The notes under the pieces were generated by a model. It saw only the letters and a program-made list of their open reading frames with translations. It was not told the DNA's origin and made no database searches. The translations under genes were made by a program, and so were the position numbers. DNA of 64,000 bases from positions 744,001-808,000 of the forward strand of contig NZ_JAFLWW010000001.1 in NCBI RefSeq assembly GCF_018555685.1, written 5' to 3'. Positions 1-9,871 of the stretch are shown piece by piece. The DNA is from Aminobacter anthyllidis. Its GTDB lineage: Bacteria; Pseudomonadota; Alphaproteobacteria; Rhizobiales; Rhizobiaceae. Position 1 is the stretch's first letter. Each line of letters begins with the position of its first letter.

Positions 1-1
1 T

Positions 2-1699
2 TTCAAGAGCTTTCCCTACGCCAATCCCGACGCCCCCAAGGGCGGCAAGATCACCTATTGCGTCATCGGCAGCTTCGACAACCTCAACCCCTTCATCATC
101 AAGAGCTTGCGCACCACCGCGCGCGGCATGATCGACACGATCTACGGCAATCTGGTCTTCGAATCGCTGATGCAGCGCAGCGCCGACGAAGCCTTCAGCA
201 TCTACGGCCTGACCGCCAAGTCGGTCGACATCGACCCCGAGCGCAAGTGGATCGAGTTCAACCTCGACCCCGACGCCAAATGGTCGGACGGACAGGCAAT
301 CACGCCTGACGACGTGATCTTCACTTATGAAGTCTTCACCGAAAAGGGCCGCCCGCCCTACTCCGACCGCATGGCCAAGATCGAGAAGATCGAAAAGACC
401 GGCGACCACAGCGTCCGCTTCACCTTCAATGACAAGGCAGACCGCGAATTCCCGCTGATCATCGGGCTGACCCCGATCGTGCCCAAGCACGCTTTCTCCA
501 AGGAAACGTTCGACCAGACCACGTTGAAGCCGCTCATCGGCAGCGGCCCCTACACGGTGTCAGAGGTGAAGCCAGGCGAACGCATCGTTTTCAAGCGCAA
601 TCCCGAATACTGGGCACGCGACATCCCCTCGAAGCGCGGCTTCGACAACTACGACCAGATCACCATCGAGTACTTCCTCAACGCCGCCGCCCAGTTCGAG
701 GCGTTCAAGAAGGGCATTTGCGACACCTTCATCGAAGCCGACCCGGTCAAGCGTGAACGCGGCTTCGATTTTCCAGCCTTCAAGAACGGCGACGTCGTCG
801 CCGAAACCTTCAAGAGCGGCCTGCCGCCCGTCGTCACCGGCTTCATGTTCAACACCCGCCTGCCGCAATTCGCCAATCCGGTGGTCCGCCAGGCGCTCGG
901 CATGCTTTACGACTTCGAATGGGCCAACCGGAACCTCTTCGCCGGCAAATACGAGCGCACCGTCAGCTATTGGCAGGGCTCGGAGCTTTCCGCTTTTGGC
1001 GTGCCGGCCAATGACAAGGAAAAGGCGCTGCTGGCGCCCTTCCCACATGCGGTACGCCCCGACGTCATGGACGGCACCTGGCGCCCACCCGTCACCGACG
1101 GCTCCGGCCAGGACCGCAAGGTGATGAAACAGGCCTTCGAACTGTTCAAGAGCGCTGGCTACACCTTGCAGGGCGGCAAGATGCTCGATGCCCAAGGCAA
1201 GCCCTTCGCCTTCGAGATATTGACCTCATCAGAGGCTGAGCAGCGGCTGGCCGCCATCTACCAGCGCACGCTGGAGAAGCTCGGCATTGCGGTCACCATT
1301 CGCGCGCTCGAGGCCGACCAGATCCAGTCGCGCAAGCAGGCCTTCGAATTCGACGCCCTGATCGGTGTGACCGGCTTCACCGGCACCTTGTCGCCAGGCA
1401 TCGAGCAGATCGGACGCTGGGGCTCATCCGCCGCCCAGAAGCCGGGTTCGTTCAATCTCGCCGGCGTCTCCAGCCCTGCCGTCGACGCCATGATCGACGC
1501 CATGCTCAAGGCGCGGGACAAGGACGACTTCGTCGCTGCGGTCCGCGCGCTCGACCGTCTGCTGATCTCCGGCAACTACATGGTGCCGTTCCAGCACAAT
1601 TCCGAGCAGTGGATCGCATTTGCCAAGAGACTAAAACATCCGGAAAAAACACCCATATTTGGCTATCAATTGCCGGTCTGGTGGAGTCAGGGCGGTTAA
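2..1699 (+). CDS. Extracellular solute-binding protein, family 5 (oligopeptide/microcin C type), 5' truncated
   Basis: Periplasmic binding protein of an ABC importer for peptides or peptide-like compounds. The frame is open from base 2 and runs 565 codons to TAA. The visible start contains YANPDAPKGGKI, a stretch typical near the N-terminus of YejA-like proteins, so only the signal peptide and roughly 40 residues are outside the window. The SBP_bac_5 body follows (NPFIIKSL, WSDGQAITPDDVIFTYEVF, GSGPYTVSEVKPG). The closing stretch VPFQHNSEQWIAF is also typical. Permease and ATPase genes would be expected, but none follows: the next gene is an unrelated oxidoreductase 29 bp away. Family is clear; the peptide substrate is not. 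Confidence 0.9.
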   Translation, partial: FKSFPYANPDAPKGGKITYCVIGSFDNLNPFIIKSLRTTARGMIDTIYGNLVFESLMQRSADEAFSIYGLTAKSVDIDPERKWIEFNLDPDAKWSDGQAITPDDVIFTYEVFTEKGRPPYSDRMAKIEKIEKTGDHSVRFTFNDKADREFPLIIGLTPIVPKHAFSKETFDQTTLKPLIGSGPYTVSEVKPGERIVFKRNPEYWARDIPSKRGFDNYDQITIEYFLNAAAQFEAFKKGICDTFIEADPVKRERGFDFPAFKNGDVVAETFKSGLPPVVTGFMFNTRLPQFANPVVRQALGMLYDFEWANRNLFAGKYERTVSYWQGSELSAFGVPANDKEKALLAPFPHAVRPDVMDGTWRPPVTDGSGQDRKVMKQAFELFKSAGYTLQGGKMLDAQGKPFAFEILTSSEAEQRLAAIYQRTLEKLGIAVTIRALEADQIQSRKQAFEFDALIGVTGFTGTLSPGIEQIGRWGSSAAQKPGSFNLAGVSSPAVDAMIDAMLKARDKDDFVAAVRALDRLLISGNYMVPFQHNSEQWIAFAKRLKHPEKTPIFGYQLPVWWSQGG

Positions 1700-1728
1700 A
1701 TCGAACTGCTTGAGCTAAGGACTTTTCC

Positions 1729-2406
1729 ATGACTGAACAGAACCAGATCACCATCGACGTCGTCTCGGATGTCGTCTGCCCATGGTGTTTTCTTGGCATG
1801 AAGCGCCTGGAAAGCGCGCTTGCCAGCCTGCCTGACATCAAGGCCGAGGTGCATTGGCGGCCGTTCCAGCTCGATCCGACGATCCCGCCCGAGGGCAAGG
1901 AGCGCAAGGCCTACATGCTGGCGAAATTCAGCGACGAGAACCGGCTGAAGCAGGTCCACGCCAACCTGGTTTCGCTCGGTGCTGTCGAGGGCATCGCCTT
2001 CGATTTCGATGCGATCACTGTTGCGCCCAACACGCTCGACGCCCACCGCCTCATCCGCTGGGCGGCAGCGTCGGGATACGGCGTGCAGGACAAGCTCGCG
2101 CGTTCGCTGTTCAGCCTCTACTTCGAGCAGGGCAAGAACATCGGTGATCATTCCGTGCTGGTCGAGGCGGCGCGCGCGGCTGGCATGGATGCGGCTGTTG
2201 TCGAGTCGCTGCTGGCCACGGACGCCGACCGCGACGACGTCACCAACGAGATCGTCACCGCCTCGCGCATGGGTATTACTGGCGTGCCATGCTTCCTGCT
2301 CGACGGCAAGTACGCTGTCATGGGCGCCCAGGATGCGGCAACGCTGGCCGACGCCATCCGCCAGGTCGCGACCGAGAAGGCAGCCGGCGAACCGACGCTC
2401 AATTGA
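1729..2406 (+). CDS. DsbA family oxidoreductase (FrnE-like)
   Basis: Thioredoxin-fold protein of 225 residues with the redox motif CPWC at residues 17-20, directly after the first beta strand (ITIDVVSDVV). There is no signal peptide, so it should act in the cytoplasm, unlike true periplasmic DsbA. The helical insert and the cis-Pro loop near the C-terminus (GITGVPCFLLDGKYAVMGAQ) match the FrnE/2-hydroxychromene-2-carboxylate isomerase-like group. The ATG follows a purine-rich CTAAGGA at 6-7 bp spacing. It lies 29 bp downstream of the binding-protein gene and may be read from the same transcript. A terminator hairpin follows the stop. The substrate is unknown. Confidence 0.88.
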   Translation: MTEQNQITIDVVSDVVCPWCFLGMKRLESALASLPDIKAEVHWRPFQLDPTIPPEGKERKAYMLAKFSDENRLKQVHANLVSLGAVEGIAFDFDAITVAPNTLDAHRLIRWAAASGYGVQDKLARSLFSLYFEQGKNIGDHSVLVEAARAAGMDAAVVESLLATDADRDDVTNEIVTASRMGITGVPCFLLDGKYAVMGAQDAATLADAIRQVATEKAAGEPTLN

Positions 2407-2429
2407 CCTTCTGATTTGCTGAAAACGTC

Positions 2430-2465
2430 AATCCCTCATCGCTGCCAGGCGGTGAGGGATTTTTG
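2430..2465 (+). terminator. Rho-independent terminator after the DsbA-family gene
   Basis: AATCCCTCA pairs with TGAGGGATT (9 bp, loop partly paired by CGC/GCG) and is followed by TTTTTG. It lies between the convergent DsbA-family gene and mfd, and the T-run favours the plus strand. Confidence 0.75.
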
Positions 2466-2467
2466 TG

Positions 2468-5400
2468 TCAGGCTGCCTGTTCGGCGAGCTTCGCCAATTG
2501 TGTCATGATGACGGCCGAACCAGCCAGCCGCTTCTCCGGGTTCGGCCAGTCGCGGGCGAACACCACGCTCTGGTCGGGCCTGATCTTGGCCAGCGAGCCC
2601 TGCTCGGCGATGTAGCGCACCAGTCCGGCCGGATTGGCGAATTCGCGCTTGCGGAACTGCACCACCACGCCCTTCGGCCCCGCATCCAGCTTTTCGACAT
2701 TGGCCTTGCGGCACAAAGCCTTGATGAAGACGATCTTGAGCAGGTGCTTGACCTCTTCCGGCAGTGGCCCGAAGCGGTCGATGAGCTCGGCGCCGAACCC
2801 GTCGATCTCTTCGGTGTTTTCGAGATCGCCAAGACGGCGGTAGAGCGCCAGCCTGAGCTGCAGGTCCGGCACATAGGCTTCCGGGATCATCACTGCCGTG
2901 CCGACCGCGATCAGCGGCGACCAGCCGGTGTCGAGCGCTTCGCCGCTGCCGCGCAGCTCTGCCACCGCCTCCTCAAGCATCTGCTGGTAGAGTTCGAAGC
3001 CGACTTCCTTGATTTGGCCCGACTGCTCCTCGCCCAGTAGGTTGCCGGCGCCGCGAATGTCGAGGTCGTGGCTGGCCAGCTGGAAGCCCGCACCGAGCGT
3101 GTCGAGCGACTGCAGCACCTTCAACCTGCGGTCGGCCGTGGTGGTCAGCGTGCGGTTGGCCGGCAGCGTGAACAGTGCATAGGCACGCACCTTGGAGCGG
3201 CCGACGCGGCCGCGCAGCTGGTAGAGCTGGGCGAGGCCGAACATGTCGGCGCGATGCACGATCAGCGTATTCGCGGTCGGAATGTCGAGGCCGGATTCGA
3301 CGATCGTCGTCGACAGCAGCACGTCATACTGGCCGTCGTAGAAGGCGTTCATGATGTCGTCGAGCTGGCCCGCCGCCATCTGGCCGTGGGCGATCGCAAC
3401 CTTCAGTTCCGGCACCGATTCCTGAAGGAATTGCTGCACTTCCGCGAGGTCTGCAATGCGCGGCACGACATAGAAGCTGTGGCCGCCGCGGTAGCGCTCG
3501 CGCAACAGCGTCTCGCGGATGACCAGCGGGTCGTAGGGCGAGATGAAGCTGCGCACCGCCATGCGGTCGACCGGCGGCGTGGCGATCAGCGACAGCTCGC
3601 GCACACCGGTCAGCGCCAGTTGCAGCGTACGCGGGATCGGCGTCGCCGACAGCGTCAGCACATGCACGTCGCTCTTCAGTTCCTTGAGCCGTTCCTTGTG
3701 CTTGACGCCGAAATGCTGCTCCTCGTCGATGATCAGCAGCCCAAGATTCTTGAACGAGATCGATGAACCGAGCAGCGCATGCGTGCCGACGACGATGTCG
3801 ACGGTACCGTCTGATATGCCTTGCTTGGTCTCGGCCAGTTCCTTGTTGCCGACAAGCCGCGACGCCTGCCGCACCTTGACCGGCAGGCCGGCAAAGCGCT
3901 GCGTGAACGTCTTGAAATGCTGACGCGACAACAGCGTCGTCGGCACCACCACAGCCACCTGGAAACCTTCCATGGCCGCGATGAAGGCCGCGCGCAGCGC
4001 CACTTCCGTCTTGCCGAAACCGACGTCGCCGCAGATCAGGCGGTCCATTGGCTTGCCGGAGCCAAGGTCCTCCATCACGGAATCGATGGCGCTCTGCTGG
4101 TCGTCGGTCTCCTCATAGGGGAAACGCGCCGCGAACTCGCCATAGACACCGTCCGGCGGGTTCATCGCAGGCGCCTCGCGCATATGCCGTTCGGCGGCGA
4201 TCCTGATCAGCTGGCCCGCCATTTCGAGCAGGCGTCGCTTGAGCTTGGCCTTGCGCGACTGCCAGGCGCCGCCGCCAAGCCTGTCGAGCTGGGCTTCTGC
4301 CGAATCCGAACCGTAGCGCGACAGAAGCTCGATGTTTTCGACCGGCAGGAACAGCCGGCCATCGGAGGCATAGTGGATTTCGAGACAGTCGTGCGGCGCG
4401 CCCAACGCCTCGATGGTCTTCAACCCGACAAATCGGCCGATGCCGTGGTCGGCGTGCACGACGATGTCACCTGATGACAGTGCCGAGGCCTCGGCGATGA
4501 AATCAGCGGCGCGCTTGCGCTTCTTCGAACGCCGGATCAGCCGATCGCCCAGAATGTCCTGCTCGGCGACGAAAACCAGTTCGCCCGACTCGAAGCCGGC
4601 CTCGATCGGCAGTACGGCAAGACCCGCCTCGCCCGGCTTCAGCGCTTCGACCTCGGCAAGGCTCGTCACGCGCTTGAGGTTGCCGAGATGGTGCTCGTCG
4701 AGAATCTGCGTCAGCCGGTCGAGCGAACCTTCGGTCCAGCCGGCAACGACGACGCGCCGCTTGGCGGCGCGCTGGTCGGCGATATGCCTGGCCACCACGT
4801 CGAAGACATTGGCGTTGGGATCGGCGCGCTCCTCGGCAAAGCTGCGCCCTGCATGCGAGCCGGCATGCAGCACCCTGCGTCCGCTCGAAAAGGGCGTGTC
4901 GAAAGGCGTAAGCTCCGCGTTGACCTGGTCGGCGAGTGCCGTGATCACCTCTTCGGGCGACAGATACATCTGCTCCGGCGCCACCGGCTTGTAGGGCACC
5001 GCGTCCTTGAGGCCCTTGCCTTCGCCCTGCTTGCGGCGGGAATCGTAGTGATCGAGGATCAGGGCGTGGCGCTCGCCCAGCGCCTCGCGCGCCAGATGGT
5101 CGAACACCACGGGCGCGTCGGGCAGATAGTCGAACATCGTTTCAAGATGCGAATAGTAGAGCGGCAGCCAGTGCTCCATGCCGGCAAATCGCCGGCCCTC
5201 GCTGACTGCGGCATAAAGCGCATCGTCGGGCGACGGCGCGCCAAACGCTTCGATGTAGCTGCGGCGGAACTTGCTGATCGTCTCCGGCGTCAGCGCCACT
5301 TCGCTCATCGCTTGCAGCACCACCGAATTGCGGCTGCCGGTCGTGCGCTGGCTGGCGACGTCGAAGGCGCGGATCGTTTCCAGCGTGTCGCCGAAGAAGT

Positions 5401-5968
5401 CGAGACGCAGCGCGTCCGCGGCACCGGGCGCGAAGAGATCAAGGATGCCACCGCGCACCGCGAATTCGCCGACGCCGCGCACCGTCGGTACGCGCTCGAA
5501 GCCGGCACGCTCGAGCCGCGCCACCAGCCCGTTCATCTCGACCTGGTTGCCCGGCTTGGCACGGAATTCCTGCGCTTCGATCGCCGCCGAAGGAGGCACG
5601 CGCTGCAGCAGGGCGTTGGCGGTTGTCAGCACGATCGCCCGGTGCGGCTCCTTGCGCAGTGCGATCATCGCCGCCAGCGCATCGAGCCGGCGTGCCGCCG
5701 CGTCCGACCCCGGCGAAACGCGGTCGTAGGGAAGGCAGTCCCAGGCCGGCAGTTCGAGCACCGGCATGTCAGGCGCGACAAACGCCAGCGCCTCGACGAT
5801 CTGCGGCAGCCGCTGGCCGTCGCGCGCGACAAACAGCAGCGGCCTGTCGGGCGCCATCTCGGCAGCGGCGGTCGCCAGCGCGAAGGCTTCGTAGCCATCG
5901 GCGACGCCATCGACGATGAACTGACCGGCGCGACCCTTGGGCAGGCCGATTGGTTTGATAAGGCTCAT
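2468..5968 (-). CDS. mfd: Transcription-repair coupling factor Mfd
   Basis: Displaces RNA polymerase stalled at lesions and recruits UvrA for transcription-coupled excision repair. At 1166 residues it has full family length. The UvrB-like N-terminal module comes first (LPAWDCLPYDRVSP), then the RNA-polymerase interaction domain around residues 490-560 (GDIVVHADHGIGRFVGL). The RecG-like helicase follows, with Walker A GDVGFGKTE at about residue 646 and DEEQHFGV as motif II, then the TRCF C-terminal domain. The ATG is preceded by the sdhE stop only 8 bp upstream, so the two genes form an operon. Identification is secure. Confidence 0.97.
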   Translation of the reverse strand: MSLIKPIGLPKGRAGQFIVDGVADGYEAFALATAAAEMAPDRPLLFVARDGQRLPQIVEALAFVAPDMPVLELPAWDCLPYDRVSPGSDAAARRLDALAAMIALRKEPHRAIVLTTANALLQRVPPSAAIEAQEFRAKPGNQVEMNGLVARLERAGFERVPTVRGVGEFAVRGGILDLFAPGAADALRLDFFGDTLETIRAFDVASQRTTGSRNSVVLQAMSEVALTPETISKFRRSYIEAFGAPSPDDALYAAVSEGRRFAGMEHWLPLYYSHLETMFDYLPDAPVVFDHLAREALGERHALILDHYDSRRKQGEGKGLKDAVPYKPVAPEQMYLSPEEVITALADQVNAELTPFDTPFSSGRRVLHAGSHAGRSFAEERADPNANVFDVVARHIADQRAAKRRVVVAGWTEGSLDRLTQILDEHHLGNLKRVTSLAEVEALKPGEAGLAVLPIEAGFESGELVFVAEQDILGDRLIRRSKKRKRAADFIAEASALSSGDIVVHADHGIGRFVGLKTIEALGAPHDCLEIHYASDGRLFLPVENIELLSRYGSDSAEAQLDRLGGGAWQSRKAKLKRRLLEMAGQLIRIAAERHMREAPAMNPPDGVYGEFAARFPYEETDDQQSAIDSVMEDLGSGKPMDRLICGDVGFGKTEVALRAAFIAAMEGFQVAVVVPTTLLSRQHFKTFTQRFAGLPVKVRQASRLVGNKELAETKQGISDGTVDIVVGTHALLGSSISFKNLGLLIIDEEQHFGVKHKERLKELKSDVHVLTLSATPIPRTLQLALTGVRELSLIATPPVDRMAVRSFISPYDPLVIRETLLRERYRGGHSFYVVPRIADLAEVQQFLQESVPELKVAIAHGQMAAGQLDDIMNAFYDGQYDVLLSTTIVESGLDIPTANTLIVHRADMFGLAQLYQLRGRVGRSKVRAYALFTLPANRTLTTTADRRLKVLQSLDTLGAGFQLASHDLDIRGAGNLLGEEQSGQIKEVGFELYQQMLEEAVAELRGSGEALDTGWSPLIAVGTAVMIPEAYVPDLQLRLALYRRLGDLENTEEIDGFGAELIDRFGPLPEEVKHLLKIVFIKALCRKANVEKLDAGPKGVVVQFRKREFANPAGLVRYIAEQGSLAKIRPDQSVVFARDWPNPEKRLAGSAVIMTQLAKLAEQAA

Positions 5969-5976
5969 GATTTCAC

Positions 5977-6264
5977 TCAGGCTGTGAATGCGCCGCGCGA
6001 CGCCACGATCTGGCGGTAGACGTCATGGTCGACAGCTGCAGGCACCGGATGCTCGCCGATGATCCACGACAGCAGTTCCTTGTCGGTGATGTCGAGCAGT
6101 ACCTCGTAATGGTCGAGCTCGTCGTCGCTGAGCCTGTCGATGTTGGCGTCGGCGAAGCTGCCGAGGATCAGGTCCATCTCGCGCATGCCGCGATGCCACG
6201 AGCGGAACAGCAGCTTGCGCCTGCGCGTACCAAGCCCTTCGCTCGAGCGTGTCGATCCGGTCAT
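5977..6264 (-). CDS. sdhE: Succinate dehydrogenase assembly factor SdhE (DUF339/SdhAF2)
   Basis: Small 95-residue helical protein that promotes covalent FAD attachment to SdhA. It has the family hallmarks: RRRKLLFRSWHRGMREMDLILG, with the conserved RG-x-REMD core, then LSDDELDHYEVLLDITDKELLSWI. It is the first gene of the sdhE-mfd operon; this neighbourhood is common in Rhizobiales and the functional link is not obvious. recG diverges from it about 90 bp away. Confidence 0.93.
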   Translation of the reverse strand: MTGSTRSSEGLGTRRRKLLFRSWHRGMREMDLILGSFADANIDRLSDDELDHYEVLLDITDKELLSWIIGEHPVPAAVDHDVYRQIVASRGAFTA

Positions 6265-6356
6265 GTCAGCAATCCTCTAGTGTCGAGGCGCATATAGCGT
6301 GGATAGCCGGCCATGTCAGCCTTTGCCCGGGCTGCTCCAGCGCATAAGCTGACATC

Positions 6357-8465
6357 ATGCGTCCATCCCTTCTCGATCCCCTGTTCTCGCCCATCACCTC
6401 GCTCGCCGGCATCGGACCGAAGGTCGCCGTGCTGATCGAGAAGGTCGTGCCTGCTGATCTCGGCGACCGGGCCGCCCGCGTCGGCGACCTCATGTTCGTG
6501 CTGCCCAACAGCGTCATCGACCGGCGCAACCGGCCCGGCATCGCGCTGTCAGCCGAAGGGGCCATCGTCACGCTGGAGGTCCGCATTGATCGCCACCAGC
6601 CAGCGCCGCGCGGCAACCGCTCGGTGCCCTACCGCGTCTTCGCGCATGACGACACCGGCGAAATCGCCTTGACCTTCTTCCATGCCCACGCCGCCTATCT
6701 CGAAAAGGCGATGCCCGAGGGCGAGAAGGTCATCGTCTCCGGCCGCATGGAATGGTTCAACGGCCGCCCCTCGATGGTCCATCCCGACCACATCGCGCTC
6801 GCCAGCGAAGCCGACAAGCTGCCGCTGGTCGAACCGGTCTATCCGCTGACGGCAGGACTGTCGGGCAAGGTGCTGCGCCGCGCCATCGGCCAGTCGCTCG
6901 AGCGGCTGCCAGCCTTGCCCGAATGGCTCGACGCTGAGCTGATGCGGCGGCAGAGTTTTCCCGACTTCACTGCCGCGCTCCAGCGTGTCCACAACCCAGC
7001 CGATCCGATCGACGCCTCGCCGGAGAATGCTGCCTGGCGCCGCCTCGCCTATGACGAACTGCTTGCCGGCCAGGTTTCACTGGCCCTGGTCCGTGCCAAG
7101 GTGCGCAAACTGCACGGCCGCCCGCTAACCGGCGACGGGCGTATTGTGAATGCGCTCCGCGCGGCACTGCCTTACCAACTGACCGGTTCACAGCAGACAG
7201 CACTTGAGGAAATCGACGCCGACCTGGCGAAACCCGAACGCATGTTGCGCCTGCTCCAGGGCGATGTCGGCTCGGGCAAGACGGTCGTCGCGCTGCTTGC
7301 CATGGCCCGCGCCGTCGAGGCCGGCGGCCAGGCAGCACTTATGGCGCCGACCGAGATCCTCGCCCGCCAGCATATGGCGACAATCGCGCCGCTCGCCGAA
7401 CGTGTCGGTATCAAGGTCGCGGTGCTGACCGGCCGCGAAAAGGGGCGCGACCGCGCCCAGACGCTGGCCGGGCTCGAAAGCGGCGAGATCGACATCGTCA
7501 TAGGCACGCATGCGCTGTTTCAGGAAACCGTCGCCTTCCGCGACCTCGCGCTTGCCGTCATCGACGAGCAGCACCGCTTCGGCGTCCACCAGCGCCTCGC
7601 CATGAATGCCAAGGGCCAGGCGCCCGACATGCTGGTGATGACAGCGACGCCGATCCCGCGCACGCTGGTGCTGACGGCCTTCGGCGACATGGACGTCTCG
7701 CGCCTCACCGAAAAACCCGCTGGCCGCCAGCCGATCCGCACCGTCACGCTCCCATTGGAGCGCATTGACGAGCTGGTCGGCCGTGTCAGGGATGCCGTCG
7801 CCGAGGGCCAGAAGATCTACTGGATCTGCCCGCTGGTCGAGGAATCGGAAGAGGTCAAGCTGATGTCGGCCGAGGACCGGTTCGCCTCGCTTCAGCCTGT
7901 CTTCGGCAACAGGATCGGCATCGTCCATGGCCGCATGAAGGGTGCTGACAAGGACGAGGCGATGCGCGCTTTCAAGGCGGGTGAAACCCGCGTGCTGATC
8001 GCCACCACCGTCATCGAGGTCGGCGTCGACGTGCCAGACGCCACCATCATGGTCATCGAGCATGCCGAGCGCTTCGGCCTCGCCCAGCTGCACCAGTTGC
8101 GCGGTCGCGTCGGTCGTGGCTCGAAGCCGTCGTCCTGCGTGCTGCTCTACAAGGACCCGCTCGGCGAAACCGCCAAGCGCCGCCTGTCGGTCATGCGCGA
8201 CACCGAGGACGGCTTCGTCATCGCCGAGGAGGACCTGAAGCTGCGCGGTGAAGGCGAACTTCTCGGTACGCGCCAGTCCGGCACACCGGGCTTCCAGGTC
8301 GCGCGTATCGAGGCGCATGCCGACCTCCTGGAAATCGCCCGCGACGACGCCCGGCTGATCCTGGCTCGCGATCCGGAACTGGTGTCACCACGCGGCGAGG
8401 CGCTGCGGCTGCTGCTTTATGTGTTCGGCAGGGATGAGGCGGTGCGCTTGCTGAGAGCCGGCTGA
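6357..8465 (+). CDS. recG: ATP-dependent DNA helicase RecG
   Basis: Branch-migrating helicase that remodels stalled forks and Holliday junctions. It has 702 residues, the normal length. The wedge/OB domain is near residues 60-170. The helicase core has Walker A GDVGSGKT at about 302-309, motif II DEQHRFGVHQR and the TRG-like segment QLHQLRGRVGRG. The C-terminal part carries LKLRGEGELLGTRQSG. The chosen ATG starts MRPSLLDPLFSPIT, a usual RecG start; the ribosome site is weak. The last 49 bp overlap the end of the convergent DUF502 gene. Confidence 0.96.
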   Translation: MRPSLLDPLFSPITSLAGIGPKVAVLIEKVVPADLGDRAARVGDLMFVLPNSVIDRRNRPGIALSAEGAIVTLEVRIDRHQPAPRGNRSVPYRVFAHDDTGEIALTFFHAHAAYLEKAMPEGEKVIVSGRMEWFNGRPSMVHPDHIALASEADKLPLVEPVYPLTAGLSGKVLRRAIGQSLERLPALPEWLDAELMRRQSFPDFTAALQRVHNPADPIDASPENAAWRRLAYDELLAGQVSLALVRAKVRKLHGRPLTGDGRIVNALRAALPYQLTGSQQTALEEIDADLAKPERMLRLLQGDVGSGKTVVALLAMARAVEAGGQAALMAPTEILARQHMATIAPLAERVGIKVAVLTGREKGRDRAQTLAGLESGEIDIVIGTHALFQETVAFRDLALAVIDEQHRFGVHQRLAMNAKGQAPDMLVMTATPIPRTLVLTAFGDMDVSRLTEKPAGRQPIRTVTLPLERIDELVGRVRDAVAEGQKIYWICPLVEESEEVKLMSAEDRFASLQPVFGNRIGIVHGRMKGADKDEAMRAFKAGETRVLIATTVIEVGVDVPDATIMVIEHAERFGLAQLHQLRGRVGRGSKPSSCVLLYKDPLGETAKRRLSVMRDTEDGFVIAEEDLKLRGEGELLGTRQSGTPGFQVARIEAHADLLEIARDDARLILARDPELVSPRGEALRLLLYVFGRDEAVRLLRAG

Positions 8466-9172
8466 GGCAAGGTGCCCACCGGCGGATTGCCCATCGGTCC
8501 CTCGACGACGATGCCCTTTGCCGCGGCCTTGGTCTTGACCTCGGGTGCCACGAGTCCTGCCGATACGATCAGCTTGGCACCATCTTCGATGCTCATGTCG
8601 AGCACCACGATGTCGGATTTCGGCACATACATCAAAAAGCCGGTCGTCGGGTTGGGCGTGCATGGCATGAAGACGGCGATCAGCGGATCGCCTTCCTTGT
8701 CGAGCTTTTCGTTGATCTCGGTCTGCTTTTCGTTGGCCACAAAAACCAGCGACCACACCCCCTTGCGCGGGTACTCGACCATGCCGACGGTGCGAAACAT
8801 CTCGTTCTTGTTCGACAGCACCGTCTCGAACAGCTGCTTCAGCGCCTTGTAGAGGCCGCGCACCAACGGCATCCCGCTCATCAGCCGCTCGCCGAAGCCA
8901 ACAATGGCGCGGCCGATGAAATTGGCAGTGAGGAAGCCAATCAGCGTGATCAGAACCAGCGCCACGATCAGGCCGAAGCCGGGAACCCTGATCGAAAGAT
9001 AATTGTCCGGATTGTAGCTGCTTGGAATATACGGCTTCACCCAGGAATCGACCCAGCCGATGAAAGACCAGACAATGTAGATGGTCAGTGCCAGCGGCGC
9101 GCAGACGATGAAGCCGGTGAGGAAATAGTTCCTCAACCGAGTCATCGCCGAGGTCTTGTGGCCGTCCGACAT
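8417..9172 (-). CDS. DUF502 family inner-membrane protein
   Basis: 251 residues. Two hydrophobic segments near residues 15-35 (YFLTGFIVCAPLALTIYIVW) and 65-95 (IVALVLITLIGFLTANFIG) anchor a conserved soluble domain with the family blocks GMPLVRGLYKALKQLFE, VGMVEYPRKG and PNPTTGF. The family is widespread in bacteria and has no firmly known biochemical role. The 3' end overlaps recG by 49 bp tail-to-tail, so the last 16 codons share bases with recG. Confidence 0.9.
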   Translation of the reverse strand: MSDGHKTSAMTRLRNYFLTGFIVCAPLALTIYIVWSFIGWVDSWVKPYIPSSYNPDNYLSIRVPGFGLIVALVLITLIGFLTANFIGRAIVGFGERLMSGMPLVRGLYKALKQLFETVLSNKNEMFRTVGMVEYPRKGVWSLVFVANEKQTEINEKLDKEGDPLIAVFMPCTPNPTTGFLMYVPKSDIVVLDMSIEDGAKLIVSAGLVAPEVKTKAAAKGIVVEGPMGNPPVGTLPQPALSKRTASSLPNT

Positions 9173-9256
9173 CGCTCACCGCCGCATTGTTTGCAGCGCA
9201 ACATTAGTCAAGCGCGCCGCGCATTGGAACAGCGATCTTCGTAGGGGGCTAGGGGC

Positions 9257-9559
9257 TTAGGCTGCAGCTTCCATCGGCTGGATCTTTTCGAGTTCCGGAG
9301 CCAGTTTGCGCGCCTCGGTCTCAAGTTCATAAGCCTGCTGGAAATTCATCCAGAACTCCGGCGTGGTGTTGAAGTACCTGGCAAGGCGAAGTGCAGTATC
9401 GGGCGTAACCCCGATCTCTTCCTTGGCGATCCGTTCGATACGTGTGCGCGGCAGGTTGAGCTTCTTGGCAAGCATGCCAGCGCTCAAGCCCAACGGCAGC
9501 AGGTATTCCTCGCGCAGGAACTCACCGGGATGGACGGGGCGTGCAAATTTCAGCGTCAT
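9257..9559 (-). CDS. higA: HigA family antitoxin (HTH, Xre type)
   Basis: 100-residue antitoxin and autorepressor that neutralises HigB. It starts with the HigA signature RPVHPGEFLREEYL, followed by a Xre helix-turn-helix (SAGMLAKKLNLPRTRIERI) and TPDTALRLARYFNTTPEFWMNFQ. The start was set at the ATG preceded by GGAGG at 5 bp spacing; an upstream in-frame ATG at 9571 lacks that fit. higB ends 14 bp upstream on the same strand, the usual toxin-first order of higBA. Regulation is probably by the two palindromes upstream of higB. Confidence 0.93.
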   Translation of the reverse strand: MTLKFARPVHPGEFLREEYLLPLGLSAGMLAKKLNLPRTRIERIAKEEIGVTPDTALRLARYFNTTPEFWMNFQQAYELETEARKLAPELEKIQPMEAAA

Positions 9560-9573
9560 ATCTGCCTCCATGC

Positions 9574-9855
9574 TCAGTGGTAGTCGACGATCTCGACGTC
9601 TTCTGCGCCGGCTGCAGTCCATCGAAAGCAGATGCGCCACTGGTCGTTGATTCGAATTGAATGCTGGCCGGCTCGGTTGCCCTTGAGTGCCTCCAGGTGA
9701 TTCCCCGGCGGCGACCGAAGATCGTTCAGCTCGACGGCATTGGCCACGGCACGCAAACGTCGTTCGCCTCGGGCGACAAGATCCGGCGGAAAACCTTTCG
9801 GCGCCTTGCCGGCAGCAACCGCTTCGACGGCCTTGCCTTTGAACGAAACGATCAT
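9574..9855 (-). CDS. higB: HigB family toxin (RelE-like mRNA interferase)
   Basis: 93 residues with the compact RelE/HigB fold pattern: FPPDLVARGERRLRAVANA, then PPGNHLEALKGNRAGQHSIRINDQWRICF and a C-terminal VEIVDYH. Members cleave mRNA on the ribosome. The RINDQWRICFRW strand and terminal DYH match active HigB proteins, so the toxin looks intact. Promoter and operators lie directly upstream between this ATG and the end of glmS. Confidence 0.92.
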   Translation of the reverse strand: MIVSFKGKAVEAVAAGKAPKGFPPDLVARGERRLRAVANAVELNDLRSPPGNHLEALKGNRAGQHSIRINDQWRICFRWTAAGAEDVEIVDYH

Positions 9856-9871
9856 ATGCCAGCCCCGAATT